Part shown: positions 1 to 8,686 of the stretch, in pieces | Layout of the letters: each line of letters begins with the position of its first letter | Position numbering within the stretch: position 1 is the stretch's first letter | Origin: Chlamydiae bacterium Ga0074140 | Lineage (GTDB): Bacteria; Chlamydiota; Chlamydiia; Chlamydiales; Rhabdochlamydiaceae | Length of the DNA: 64,000 nucleotides | NCBI GenBank assembly: GCA_001464115.1 | Contig: LNES01000003.1 | Coordinates: 766,943 to 830,942, forward strand | Direction of reading: 5' to 3' | Position numbers and translations under genes: made by a program | The notes under the pieces: model-generated | Database searches by the model: none | The model's input: only the letters and a program-made list of their open reading frames with translations | Told to the model about the DNA's origin: nothing

Positions 1-1943
1 CGCTCGAGAGAGGGATGGATCTCGGGATGAATCTGACTCCCAATAAAGTTCTCGTCACGGCTGACAAAAAATTTGTTTATATTGCCAGCTTTCATCACAA
101 CCTCTAAATCCCTTCCCATCTGATCAGAGGCCTGATGATGTGCAGAATAGCCATGGAAGTCGTCGCCTACAAGAGTGCGGATCCACTCTTTGCGCGAAGA
201 GTCGGTGAATTCCATCGGCTGAAGGCCAGATTGACCTGGAACGTGCTGCTTTAGAGTGCCCCCAAAGTAGACGTTGATCAACTGTGATCCGCGGCATGTT
301 CCCATCGTGGGAGTTCTGTTTTGATGAGCCTCAGACACAAGAGCAAATTCGATCATACTCCGACGCATGTCAGCATTTGTGAAGGTGAACTCCTCTCTTT
401 TGGCTTGATAAAACTCCGGTTCTATATCGTGACCCCCTGGAAGGGCAAGGCCGTCGCAATGCTGAAGGTATCGAGTTGCACGCGCTTTAACTTTAGCAAG
501 CTGCGACCCCTCTTTAGCTCGCTTCAAGATCTCATCAGGAACACTCAACATGTTCTTCGGCTTGGCTTGCTGCACCTGGGCAATTAATCGTTCTACCTCA
601 CTGTCTAAAAGCTCTGGATCCAGATCGTCCGGCATGCACTCGAAGCGAAGAGGGATTGCACCGTGTTGCCTTAAAGCTGTATCGATCATTGGCGTAAAGA
701 GGCCTGGCTGTCTGAAATTCCAGGAGATTCCCACAACAGGTTTGGTGATGCTGTTTGGTGTGCAGTTCTTAAGTGCAAATTTCTCTCCGCCATTAAACAA
801 CAGACAATCCGTTAAATCCGAGTCGCTGATGAGGCCATCTCTTACTATCGCCATCAGAAAACTTGTCTCTTGCATTTTGCACTTGTGCAGTGAAATGCCA
901 TCGAGAACGGAGTCGTTAAAATAAGAATAGCGCAAGTCGGAGTTCAAGATGGTGACATCTTTAAATTGGGCGTTAACGATACATGCAAAACTGAAATTGC
1001 ATCCGTTGAAGCAGCTGTTTGTCACGAAGCTGTTAATCCAGCTGGTGCGCTTAAACAGACACGAGTCAGCTACAATCTTGTGGAAATGTGCGCGCTCAAA
1101 GTTGACTTCATTAAAATCGCACTTTTGGAAGTACATGTTGCTAAGCTTTACTCGGCTTAGATCGGCTGTCGTTTTGAAGTTGATCCCCTTGATATGACTC
1201 GAAATCCCTTTTTCTATGAGAAGCGACTCCATATCGACAAGGGCTGAGGGTGGATTTTTATTCCGCGCTTTACACATCTCTCCATACAGCAGAGACCAAT
1301 CTGCCTGAGAGAGCTGTTTTCCAAAGTAGTTGCGGTGAAGCGTTTTTAGATAAGGGCAAGCAGAGTACGCGCGAATTGAGGCCAGAAGAACGCTCGCAAT
1401 AATCTCAGGAAGGTGAGCACGACCCTCTTCGCTGCACTGGCGATAAGCTTGGCCTACTTCGACCAGCGTTTGAATCACGAGCGAAAGTGCGATCCACTCA
1501 GGAGTTGCAAGACAGACGGAAGCGATATAGATCAGCTGGTGCAGTGTCTGACACACCACCTTAGCCGCTTCTACTCCCTCTCGATTCCAAACGTGGATGA
1601 GAAGCGTATAAAGATTGATGCCTAGTTGATAGACATTTGAGACTGCAAACTGGCCAAACGGCAAGAGGATGCTAAGCGCGGTGGAAGTCCCCACAATAAT
1701 CAGGTGGAAAGATTTACCTCCAAATGCGAGCCACCCATCCTCCTCATAATGGGCTCTAATATCTTGCACAATTGTCCAAGATTGAACACCGCCCATTCCA
1801 AGCGAAGCAACCATGCCAGTTGTTCCATTTAGGCATAAGAAGGGAAAGGCGATCTTAGCCACCCTTGCGGCTGTTTCATTTTCAATAGATCCGGCGTCAT
1901 GCAACAACGGATCTATTCTTGTATTTAGATCTAAATTAATCAT
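1..1943 (-). CDS. Pentapeptide-like repeat protein fused to a peptidase C26 (glutamine amidotransferase-like) domain, 3' end cut by window
   Basis: An uninterrupted frame starts at the ATG at 1943 and leaves the window at its left edge after about 647 codons. Residues 1-150 are hydrophobic in stretches and could hold membrane helices. Residues about 260-375 are rich in pentapeptide-like units of the A/C-D/N-L/F type (for example CDFNEVNF, CNFSF). From about residue 403 the protein becomes a class I glutamine amidotransferase of the PuuD/peptidase C26 type: a GTCRG nucleophile elbow with Cys550 and a QIHPE motif giving His639 and Glu641, so a full Cys-His-Glu triad is visible. Family members hydrolyse gamma-glutamyl amide bonds. 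The substrate here is unknown, and the membrane-like front plus repeat front is not the usual architecture of the enzyme. A secreted or inclusion-membrane role is an inference. Upstream is a very AT-rich spacer (1944-2013). Confidence 0.8.
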   Translation of the reverse strand, partial: MINLDLNTRIDPLLHDAGSIENETAARVAKIAFPFLCLNGTTGMVASLGMGGVQSWTIVQDIRAHYEEDGWLAFGGKSFHLIIVGTSTALSILLPFGQFAVSNVYQLGINLYTLLIHVWNREGVEAAKVVCQTLHQLIYIASVCLATPEWIALSLVIQTLVEVGQAYRQCSEEGRAHLPEIIASVLLASIRAYSACPYLKTLHRNYFGKQLSQADWSLLYGEMCKARNKNPPSALVDMESLLIEKGISSHIKGINFKTTADLSRVKLSNMYFQKCDFNEVNFERAHFHKIVADSCLFKRTSWINSFVTNSCFNGCNFSFACIVNAQFKDVTILNSDLRYSYFNDSVLDGISLHKCKMQETSFLMAIVRDGLISDSDLTDCLLFNGGEKFALKNCTPNSITKPVVGISWNFRQPGLFTPMIDTALRQHGAIPLRFECMPDDLDPELLDSEVERLIAQVQQAKPKNMLSVPDEILKRAKEGSQLAKVKARATRYLQHCDGLALPGGHDIEPEFYQAKREEFTFTNADMRRSMIEFALVSEAHQNRTPTMGTCRGSQLINVYFGGTLKQHVPGQSGLQPMEFTDSSRKEWIRTLVGDDFHGYSAHHQASDQMGRDLEVVMKAGNINKFFVSRDENFIGSQIHPEIHPSLE

Positions 1944-2013
1944 GCACGTAAATATTAAACGAAAACAGAAAGAATAAGAATATAATAAAAAATTAAATAA
2001 TATTTAATTAATA

Positions 2014-3294
2014 TTATAAAGAAACGGATGAGATGATCTTCAGAGTTCTTTCGGTAGAACCACGCGTATCTTGGGAGGTTTTAAAACAATTTTGATGGAT
2101 CTTCTGCCACCTTGAAGAATCCGCGAGAAGATTGAGAAGGGTATTGGGAAGAGATTCGAGCGAGACCTGCTCACCACACTCATTGCCCAAAACGAGTTCT
2201 ACAAGATCTTGTTGGGTGTGCATATGCGGCCCAAAAAGAACTGGAACGCCAGCTTGCACGGGCTCGAAAATATTATGGCCGCCAACGTGTGAAACAAAGC
2301 TTCCTCCGACAATGGCAACTTCGGCAATCTGATAGCAGCGCAGGAGAAGTCCCATGGTGTCAATGAGAATGATTCGTTCGTCTCCCCTCTTTTTTTCGCG
2401 TTCGGAGTAGAGAAGGAGGGCGCGACCTGCTGTTTTGAGTTCAGCGGCAACTTTACTAAAGCGCTCGGGATGTCTAGGAACAATAATAACTTTGAGTGAG
2501 GGAAGTTGTTTCCAAACGAGATCGAGTGCTGACAGAAGTTGGGCTTCTTCAGGAGCGTGAGTGGAGCCGAAAACGATGACGCGATCTTTTATGTGAATAC
2601 CGAGCTCGCTCTTCCACCTGCTCTTTTCTTCGTGGCTGAGAAAAGGAGGTGTCACGTCTAGTTTGAGATTACCCGTCACATGGATCTTCTCCTTAGGAAC
2701 AGCGAGACTCTCAAATCTCTTTTCAAAGCGTGCGCCCTGTAGACAAAATCCATCGATGAGCGAAAATAGTTTTTCTGCAAAAGGACGCATCCACCGAAAT
2801 CGTGCATAAGATCTCTCTGAGAGCTTGCCATTGACGAGAAGGACTTTTCCTCCTTCTTCTTTAACACTCTTTAAAAGATGGTACCAGAACTCTCCTTCAA
2901 CAAGGATGAGGAGATCTGGTTGTATGCGCTTGACAAACTTTTTCATCAGCCAGGAGAAATCAAGCGGTAAAAAAAAGTAGCTCACCGCATCGGGAAGTGC
3001 GCGCCTCGCTTCCGCATGCCCTGTTTCTGTAACGGATGAAACCACAAAGGACGCATTGGGAAAATTTTTGCGGAGCTCGCGATACAAGGCAGAAACCGCG
3101 CGCGTCTCCCCTACCGAAACGGCATGGATCCAGATCACAGGCCTGCCTACGCTCTTTGGAGGAAGTTTTAGGCCCAACCGCTCTCGGAGACTATTTTTGT
3201 ACTTGCCGTGGCGGATCCTCTGCCATACAAGGCGTGGCAGAGCAACGATCCCGATCAGCAGAAGAAAGATGTCGTAAATCAAACTTAGGAGCAT
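2014..3294 (-). CDS. waaA: 3-deoxy-D-manno-octulosonic acid (Kdo) transferase WaaA
   Basis: This membrane-anchored GT-B glycosyltransferase adds Kdo residues from CMP-Kdo to lipid A precursor at the inner membrane. In Chlamydia the enzyme (GseA) is multifunctional and makes the genus-specific epitope; how many Kdo residues this one adds cannot be read from sequence. An N-terminal hydrophobic anchor (residues 5-20) is followed by IHAVSVGE, with the catalytic Glu at about residue 63, and near the end a GGSFVSHVGGHNIFEP block typical of the nucleotide-sugar site. The frame is open to 3348, but the extra 18 residues come from repeat-derived spacer, so MLLSLIYD at 3294 is preferred (426 aa). It lies downstream of leuS on the same strand, the waaA-leuS adjacency seen in Chlamydia. 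Confidence 0.93.
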   Translation of the reverse strand: MLLSLIYDIFLLLIGIVALPRLVWQRIRHGKYKNSLRERLGLKLPPKSVGRPVIWIHAVSVGETRAVSALYRELRKNFPNASFVVSSVTETGHAEARRALPDAVSYFFLPLDFSWLMKKFVKRIQPDLLILVEGEFWYHLLKSVKEEGGKVLLVNGKLSERSYARFRWMRPFAEKLFSLIDGFCLQGARFEKRFESLAVPKEKIHVTGNLKLDVTPPFLSHEEKSRWKSELGIHIKDRVIVFGSTHAPEEAQLLSALDLVWKQLPSLKVIIVPRHPERFSKVAAELKTAGRALLLYSEREKKRGDERIILIDTMGLLLRCYQIAEVAIVGGSFVSHVGGHNIFEPVQAGVPVLFGPHMHTQQDLVELVLGNECGEQVSLESLPNTLLNLLADSSRWQKIHQNCFKTSQDTRGSTERTLKIISSVSL

Positions 3295-3325
3295 TAAAGA
3301 TAACTCTATTTGATAAATTGTTTTA

Positions 3326-3410
3326 ACCACCGAGAGCACCGAGAACACAGAGGCGCTTCGCGCGGAAATATTTCTATCCCCTTCTCGGTGACCTCGGTGT
3401 GCTCGGTGGT
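3326..3410. repeat. Palindromic intergenic repeat, 'CACCGAG' family, copy 1
   Basis: ACCACCGAGAGCACCGAG at the left is mirrored by CTCGGTGTGCTCGGTGGT at the right, with an inner GCGCTTCGCGC hairpin. It fills the leuS-waaA spacer. Related copies lie at 33027-33118 (full) and about 50450-50503 (half). Function unknown. Confidence 0.8.
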
Positions 3411-3422
3411 AAAATTATACCA

Positions 3423-6014
3423 TCATCTAGCAACTTCATTGGAGATCACGAGATTCATCAGCTTGTTGGGAACGAAAACAACCTTTTCGATTTTACCGGT
3501 GAGGTGTTTTGCGATCTCAGGCTGCTCTTGAATAAACTTGAGGAGCTCTTCTTGAGATTTATCCTTGGGCAGTTCCCATCTACCTCGCAACTTTCCGTTC
3601 ACCTGGATCACATAGGTCGCTGTGTCATCAACGAGATAGGTTGGATTGACTTTAGGGAAGGGCAGATAGGTTAAGCTCTCCTCTTCGCCTAAATGCTGCC
3701 ATGCTTCCTCAGCCACATGCGGAGCAAATGGGTAGAGCACTTGCGTAAGCATCCTGAGAACGCTTTTAGGATAAGTAGGAAGCGATGAGAAGTTGTTGAT
3801 AAATTCCATCATCTTGGCAATGGCAGTATTGAACTGCAATCCCTCGATATCCTTTTCCACAACATGCACCAGGCGGTGACCTAATTTCAGCGCTTCTTTA
3901 GTCTCCTCTTCACTAACCTTTTCTGAAACAATGAGATCATAGTAGCGGTTGAGAAAGCGTTTGCACCCGTTGACCGCATCTGTGTTCCAGAGTTTTTCCT
4001 TATCGAAAGGACCCATAAACATTTCGTAGAGACGGAGCGAATCTGCGCCATACTCTTCGATCATCTCATCGGGCGTAACACCGTTTAACTTGGACTTGGA
4101 CATCTTCTCCATCTGCACTTCCAGCTCCTGGTTTGTGCCGATCTGGATATACTTGCCCTTCTCCTCGCGTACCTCTTCTGGAGAAAGGTAAACACCTCCT
4201 GGCAACCTAAATGAGAGTGCCGTGACAAGACCTTGGTTACGCAACGTCTGAAATGGCTCGGGAGTGCTGACGAGTCCGCAATCAAAAAGAACCTTATGCC
4301 AGAAGCGCGCGTAAAGAAGGTGCAAAACGGCATGCTCCACACCACCGACATACAAATCGACTGGCATCCAATACTTTTCAATCTCCGGATCCCACGCGTG
4401 CTGATCATTTTCTGGATCGCAAAAGCGGAGATAGTACCAGCAAGAGCCTGCCCACTGAGGCATTGTATTGGTTTCGCGTAGAGCCTTTTTTCCCGTTTTA
4501 GAATCAACAATTTCAACCCAGTCGCGCGCCTGTGCAAGTGGACTCTCGCCGGTTTCTAGCGGTTTGTAGTTCGTAAGCGATGGTGGTGTGAGCGGAAGTT
4601 CGTCGAGACCCAGCGCACGCTTTGTTCCATCGGCGAAATGGAGAATCGGAATCGGTTCTCCCCAGTATCTCTGCCGTGAAAAAAGCCAGTCGCGAAGCTT
4701 GTAACTTACCGCGGCTTCTCCCTTTTTGTGAGAGGCAAGCCACGAGATCATACGTTTTTTTGCCGCTGCAACATCCAGTCCTTCTAGAGAGAGATCTCCA
4801 TGACTGCTCTGGATCATCACTCCACTACCCTGCCAGCAGCGAGTGCCTGCCAAAACTTCAACGCGAAAATCTTCTGGAGAAAGACCTTCCAAAAGAGGGC
4901 CTTCCTCGTCGGTAAACTGCGGGTTGATGACTGGCTGTATCGGCAAATCATATTTTTTTGCGAATGCAAAATCTCGCTCATCATGCGCAGGAACTCCCAT
5001 CACAGCTCCCGTTCCATAATTCATCAAGACGTAGTCGGCGATCCAAACGGGAATCCACTTTTCGTTCGCGGGATTCTGCACGTAGGCCCCGGTCCAGACT
5101 CCCGTTTTGTCTTTTTCGAGTTCTGTTCTTTGCAAATCACTTTTGCTGAGCGTTGCGTGCTGGTAGGCCGCAACAGCGTCTCTACACTCTTTTGTTACGA
5201 TCCTAGAGATCGCTGGGTGCTCCGGTGCAAGAACTAAGAAGGTCGCTCCAAAAAGCGTATGGGAAGAGGTTGTGTACACAGGAATCGAAATTCTATGCTC
5301 CCTCTCTTCGAATTCCACGCGTGCGCCTTCGCTCCGCCCAATCCAATTGCTCTGCAATCTTTTTAGATGATCAGGCCAATCGAGCAGATTCAAATCCTGG
5401 AGAAGACGGTCTGCATAAGCAGTAATCTTTAAAATCCACTGGCGGAGAGGTCGACGCTCAACGGGATATCCTCCCTCTTTCGAGCGGCCATTTTCCACCT
5501 CTTCGTTCGCAAGAACGGTACCTAACGCAGGACAAAAATTGACTTGAATCTCTGCCTCGTAAGCAAGTCCCTTCTCATATAATTTCGTAAAGATCCACTG
5601 TGTCCATTTGTAGTAGCGAGGATCGCTCGTTGCTACTTCACGGCTCCAGTCGTAACTAAAACCGAGAGATTTCAGCTGTCTGCGATAGGTATTGATGTTC
5701 CGTTCGGTGGTAATTGAGGGGTGCGTGCCTGTTTTGATTGCATATTGTTCTGCTGGAAGACCAAAGCTATCCCAACCCATCGGATGGAGAACATTGAATC
5801 CCTTCTGTCGCTTGTATCTGGCGATAATGTCTGTTGCCGTATACCCCGTCACATGCCCAACATGGAGTCCAGCACCGGATGGGTATGGAAACATATCTAA
5901 CACGTAATACTTTGGCTTTGAGTGGTCGACCTCAACCCTAAAGATATCCTGGTCTTCCCAAAATTTTTGCCACTTCGCTTCGATTCGCGCGTGGTCATAT
6001 CGCTGTTTTTCCAT
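3423..6014 (-). CDS. leuS: Leucyl-tRNA synthetase
   Basis: This class Ia aminoacyl-tRNA synthetase charges tRNA-Leu in the cytoplasm. The HIGH-type motif is HVGH at residues 51-54. The KMSKS loop is at residues 637-641. Between them lies the CP1 editing domain with GTGAVMGVPAHDERD. A C-terminal anticodon-binding and tail region follows. The length, 863 aa, is normal for a bacterial LeuRS. The start MEKQRYDHARIE is typical of the family. It is divergent from the winged-helix/smpB operon and is followed by waaA after a 128-base spacer filled by a palindromic repeat. Confidence 0.97.
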   Translation of the reverse strand: MEKQRYDHARIEAKWQKFWEDQDIFRVEVDHSKPKYYVLDMFPYPSGAGLHVGHVTGYTATDIIARYKRQKGFNVLHPMGWDSFGLPAEQYAIKTGTHPSITTERNINTYRRQLKSLGFSYDWSREVATSDPRYYKWTQWIFTKLYEKGLAYEAEIQVNFCPALGTVLANEEVENGRSKEGGYPVERRPLRQWILKITAYADRLLQDLNLLDWPDHLKRLQSNWIGRSEGARVEFEEREHRISIPVYTTSSHTLFGATFLVLAPEHPAISRIVTKECRDAVAAYQHATLSKSDLQRTELEKDKTGVWTGAYVQNPANEKWIPVWIADYVLMNYGTGAVMGVPAHDERDFAFAKKYDLPIQPVINPQFTDEEGPLLEGLSPEDFRVEVLAGTRCWQGSGVMIQSSHGDLSLEGLDVAAAKKRMISWLASHKKGEAAVSYKLRDWLFSRQRYWGEPIPILHFADGTKRALGLDELPLTPPSLTNYKPLETGESPLAQARDWVEIVDSKTGKKALRETNTMPQWAGSCWYYLRFCDPENDQHAWDPEIEKYWMPVDLYVGGVEHAVLHLLYARFWHKVLFDCGLVSTPEPFQTLRNQGLVTALSFRLPGGVYLSPEEVREEKGKYIQIGTNQELEVQMEKMSKSKLNGVTPDEMIEEYGADSLRLYEMFMGPFDKEKLWNTDAVNGCKRFLNRYYDLIVSEKVSEEETKEALKLGHRLVHVVEKDIEGLQFNTAIAKMMEFINNFSSLPTYPKSVLRMLTQVLYPFAPHVAEEAWQHLGEEESLTYLPFPKVNPTYLVDDTATYVIQVNGKLRGRWELPKDKSQEELLKFIQEQPEIAKHLTGKIEKVVFVPNKLMNLVISNEVAR

Positions 6015-6186
6015 GAACCTATCCGAAAATTAAAACCGGTTTTGTTTCTATAGCGGAAAAAACTTTATCACCCTGAAGAAATAATTGCGACAGAAGAGAG
6101 CAAGAACTGGCACACGCCAGGACTCGATTCCTCTTTTTATTCTTTAGTTTTGAACTTTGTACTTTGCATTCTCTGTTTCTTTTGGT

Positions 6187-7623
6187 ATGGTCATTAAACG
6201 ATCTATGCAAGATACAATTGCCCTTAAAAAACATAAGATTAGTCTTTCAGACTACGATTATCGACATGATATCGAGAATCGCTTGCTCATGGCAAAATTC
6301 TCTTCGAAGGACCTTGCCGTCCTCGAGGAAATTCTTTACAGCCCTCTAAGCATCTCCCTCAAAAAGCTGGCCAGTAACGTCTCGCTTAAGGAATCTGAGG
6401 TCCGTTCCATTCTGAAAAAACTCAGTAAAACTGGGCTGCTTACTATTCAAGACGATCTTATTTCGGTCGATAAGGAGATGCGCAAATATTTTGAAGCGCA
6501 GATCCTTAAGTTTGACGAGGAGTTTTATCCAGGTGTTGAATATTTACAAGGACTCCTGCGCAAGGTCCCCATCCAGATCCTCCCGACATGGTACTCCATT
6601 CCTCGCACATCTAATAACATCTTCGACTCGCTTATAGAAAAATATTTAATCACGCCCCACGCCTATCAGCGCTACCTCTCTGAGCTTACCTTTGGCAATG
6701 AGATCTTGACGCAAATCGTCCGCGACGTTCATCACGCTCCAGGGTATAAGATCCGCGCCCAAGAGATCATCGAAAAGTATGGCCTCTCTCACGAGCAGTT
6801 TGAGGAGGACCTTCTCCTTCTAGAGTTCCATTTTGCCTGCTGTTTGCGTTACGAAAAAAATGGCGATGAGTGGGAAGAGGTCGTCACTCCCTTCCATGAG
6901 TGGCGTGAATATCTCATCTTTCTGCAGGAGAGCGAAACCTCCCCTATTTCCGATCCGGAAAATATTGTGCGTACGCGAACGGAGGATTTCTCTTTCGTAC
7001 AAGATATCAGCTATCTACTCACTCACGCGAAAAAACAACCGATTCCGATGAGCGGTGATCTGCCCGCAAAAAACATGCTTCCGATCATTGCCGCAAAATG
7101 TAAAGGTTTGAAGGAAAAAGACCCCTCTTTTCTTCCCTATGTACACCAGCTCATCCGTAAACTTAAGCAACTCCAGTTTGCAGAAATCGTTGATGGACAC
7201 CTCCACATGCGCGAAGATGCACAAGAGTGGCTCTCGATGAATCTCGAACATCGCGCCCTCCACCTCTATCGTCATCCCCTCAACCGCCTGCTCACAGTCT
7301 CACTTCCGGAAGCCCTGACACATGATCGACCTGTTCGCGAAGCAGAAAAGAGCATTCAGCGTGTTCTCCAATCGGGCTGGGTCTATTTTGAAGATTTTCT
7401 GAAAGGCGTTCATGTGGCCTTCTCGCCTGAAAGCCATGTGATGCTCAAAAAATGTGGCAAGAGCTGGAAATACACCATTCCCAACTACTCCGATGAGGAG
7501 AAAAGGTTAATCCAGGCGACTATTTTCGAGTGGCTCTTCGAGTCCGCGATCGTTGCCACTGGAGAACATGAGGAAAGAGAGTGTTTCTGCGTGACATCCT
7601 TCGGTCAGTCCTTATTCGGGTAA
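6187..7623 (+). CDS. Uncharacterised protein with an N-terminal winged-helix-like region
   Basis: I do not recognise a named family. Residues about 35-105 read like a winged helix-turn-helix, with a leucine-rich helical pair around KKLASNVSLKESEVRSILKK and a following LLTIQDDLISVD strand-turn. The rest is a charged, mostly helical body without membrane segments. The protein is cytoplasmic by appearance. It ends 7 bases before smpB, so the two are probably co-transcribed. The frame is open from a TTG at 6157; ATG codons at 6187 and 6205 are more plausible starts, and no strong ribosome-binding site separates them. A DNA-binding regulator is possible, but a role in translation or RNA is equally open. 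Confidence 0.8.
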   Translation: MVIKRSMQDTIALKKHKISLSDYDYRHDIENRLLMAKFSSKDLAVLEEILYSPLSISLKKLASNVSLKESEVRSILKKLSKTGLLTIQDDLISVDKEMRKYFEAQILKFDEEFYPGVEYLQGLLRKVPIQILPTWYSIPRTSNNIFDSLIEKYLITPHAYQRYLSELTFGNEILTQIVRDVHHAPGYKIRAQEIIEKYGLSHEQFEEDLLLLEFHFACCLRYEKNGDEWEEVVTPFHEWREYLIFLQESETSPISDPENIVRTRTEDFSFVQDISYLLTHAKKQPIPMSGDLPAKNMLPIIAAKCKGLKEKDPSFLPYVHQLIRKLKQLQFAEIVDGHLHMREDAQEWLSMNLEHRALHLYRHPLNRLLTVSLPEALTHDRPVREAEKSIQRVLQSGWVYFEDFLKGVHVAFSPESHVMLKKCGKSWKYTIPNYSDEEKRLIQATIFEWLFESAIVATGEHEERECFCVTSFGQSLFG

Positions 7624-7630
7624 ATATATT

Positions 7631-8095
7631 GTGAAAAAGCGCAAGGAAGGAGAGCTTGTCTCGAACCGTAAAGCTTTCCACGACTACGAAATCTTGGACA
7701 CCTTTGAAGCGGGCATGATCCTCCTAGGTACGGAGATCAAATCTCTCAGAAATCACGGCGGAGGGTTGCAAGACGCCTATGTGATCATTTCCAACCAAGG
7801 TGTGATCCTAAAAAATTCCTCGATCGCTCCCTATCGCATGGGGGGGGTCTACAACCACGAAGAACGACGCGAAAGAAAGCTCCTTCTCCATAAACGCGAA
7901 ATCGAGAAGTTGAAAGATCTCTCCACACAAAAAGGTCTTACACTCATCCCTCTCTCTTTCTACCTCAAGGATGGTTATGTCAAAGTGAAGATCGGCGTTG
8001 CGCGCGGCAAGAAAGCATACGACAAGCGCGCCGCTCTCAAAGAGCGCGAACACAAAAAATCGATCGACCGCGCCCTCAAAAACGATGAGCGTTGA
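7631..8095 (+). CDS. smpB: SsrA-binding protein SmpB
   Basis: SmpB binds tmRNA and brings it to stalled ribosomes for trans-translation. The family pattern is complete. SNRKAFHDYEI and GTEIKSLR form the OB-fold core. RRERKLLLHKREI follows. The C-terminal basic tail ends AYDKRAALKEREHKK, the segment that folds in the empty mRNA channel. At 154 aa the length is normal. The start is GTG at 7631, 7 bases after the upstream gene, suggesting an operon. smpB-dnaN-recF is the gene order of Chlamydia, here interrupted between smpB and dnaN by a 470-bp repeat element. Confidence 0.97.
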   Translation: MKKRKEGELVSNRKAFHDYEILDTFEAGMILLGTEIKSLRNHGGGLQDAYVIISNQGVILKNSSIAPYRMGGVYNHEERRERKLLLHKREIEKLKDLSTQKGLTLIPLSFYLKDGYVKVKIGVARGKKAYDKRAALKEREHKKSIDRALKNDER

Positions 8096-8129
8096 ATACT
8101 GAATTCTGTGCTGGATAAAAAAGAAGCAC

Positions 8130-8599
8130 ACATGTCGGGGACAAAGCACTGCGTGCCCTTGTCCCCCGCTGGCCCCCTTGAGCTTCAATCCGCTTCGATT
8201 TCTCATTGCGGCTTGAAGCCATCGGCTGCTCCCGCGCTCACTTCCCCAACCCTTCGGGTTGGATCCCCCTCTCGCGTCGTCTCGCAGTACGGGGAAAAGA
8301 ATTTTCGTTTCTGCATCATGACTCGGAAGGGGCCCCGCCCCGTAAGGGGATGGGGAGGGAGAGCTTGATGCAGCCCGACGACTCAGATCGCGCAGAAAAA
8401 TTCTACCGCAGGAGAGCGAAGCGTGCGGGGCTGTGTTATACACGCCCCGTCTCCGAGGACGGGATTTTTCAAAGCGAGGTGAGGCGCAAGGGGGCAGCTG
8501 GTGGGCTGCGAAGACAAGCCAAAGTGCCGGTGGCACTTTGGCTTTGCGAGCAGGGTTTCTGGGCGGGTACGAAGTGCTCCCCTCAACCCCCGACATGTC
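8130..8599 (+). repeat. Large palindrome-rich intergenic element, copy 1, with ACATGTCGGGG terminal inverted repeats
   Basis: The element starts ACATGTCGGGG and ends with the exact inverse, CCCCGACATGT. Inside are further self-complementary modules, such as GGGGCCCCGCCCCGTAAGG and CCAAAGTGCCGGTGGCACTTTGG. A second copy in opposite orientation occupies 16650-17158 and can be followed by eye along nearly its whole length, including GCTTGATGCAGCCCGACGAC and the TCATGACTCGGAAGGGGCCC stretch. Short reading frames inside are open in several frames on both strands and look like by-products. No transposase is present. It could be a non-autonomous mobile element or a structured RNA; the sequence does not decide. 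Confidence 0.88.
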
Positions 8600-8625
8600 T
8601 ACGATTCTTGTCTTCTTTCCTGCAG

Positions 8626-8655
8626 TTGACTTATTCGTGTATGACCAACTATCAT
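8626..8655 (+). promoter_or_regulatory. Predicted sigma-70-type promoter of dnaN
   Basis: TTGACT (8626-8631) and TATCAT (8650-8655) are separated by 18 bases. Transcription would begin near 8662, which argues for the downstream start codon of dnaN at 8687. The promoter lies just outside the repeat element. Confidence 0.6.
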
Positions 8656-8686
8656 CCTGTTCATGACAACAACAAGCACGACCACG

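Noticed and set aside
6157..6186. TTG-initiated N-terminal extension of the winged-helix-like gene
   Set aside because: No ribosome-binding site, low-complexity TTTG-rich leader, and good ATG codons follow at 6187 and 6205.
7808..8596. 262-aa minus-strand frame through smpB and the large repeat
   Set aside because: Half of it is the complement of smpB and half lies in the palindromic element. The composition is Arg/Pro/Ser-rich shadow sequence with no start signal.
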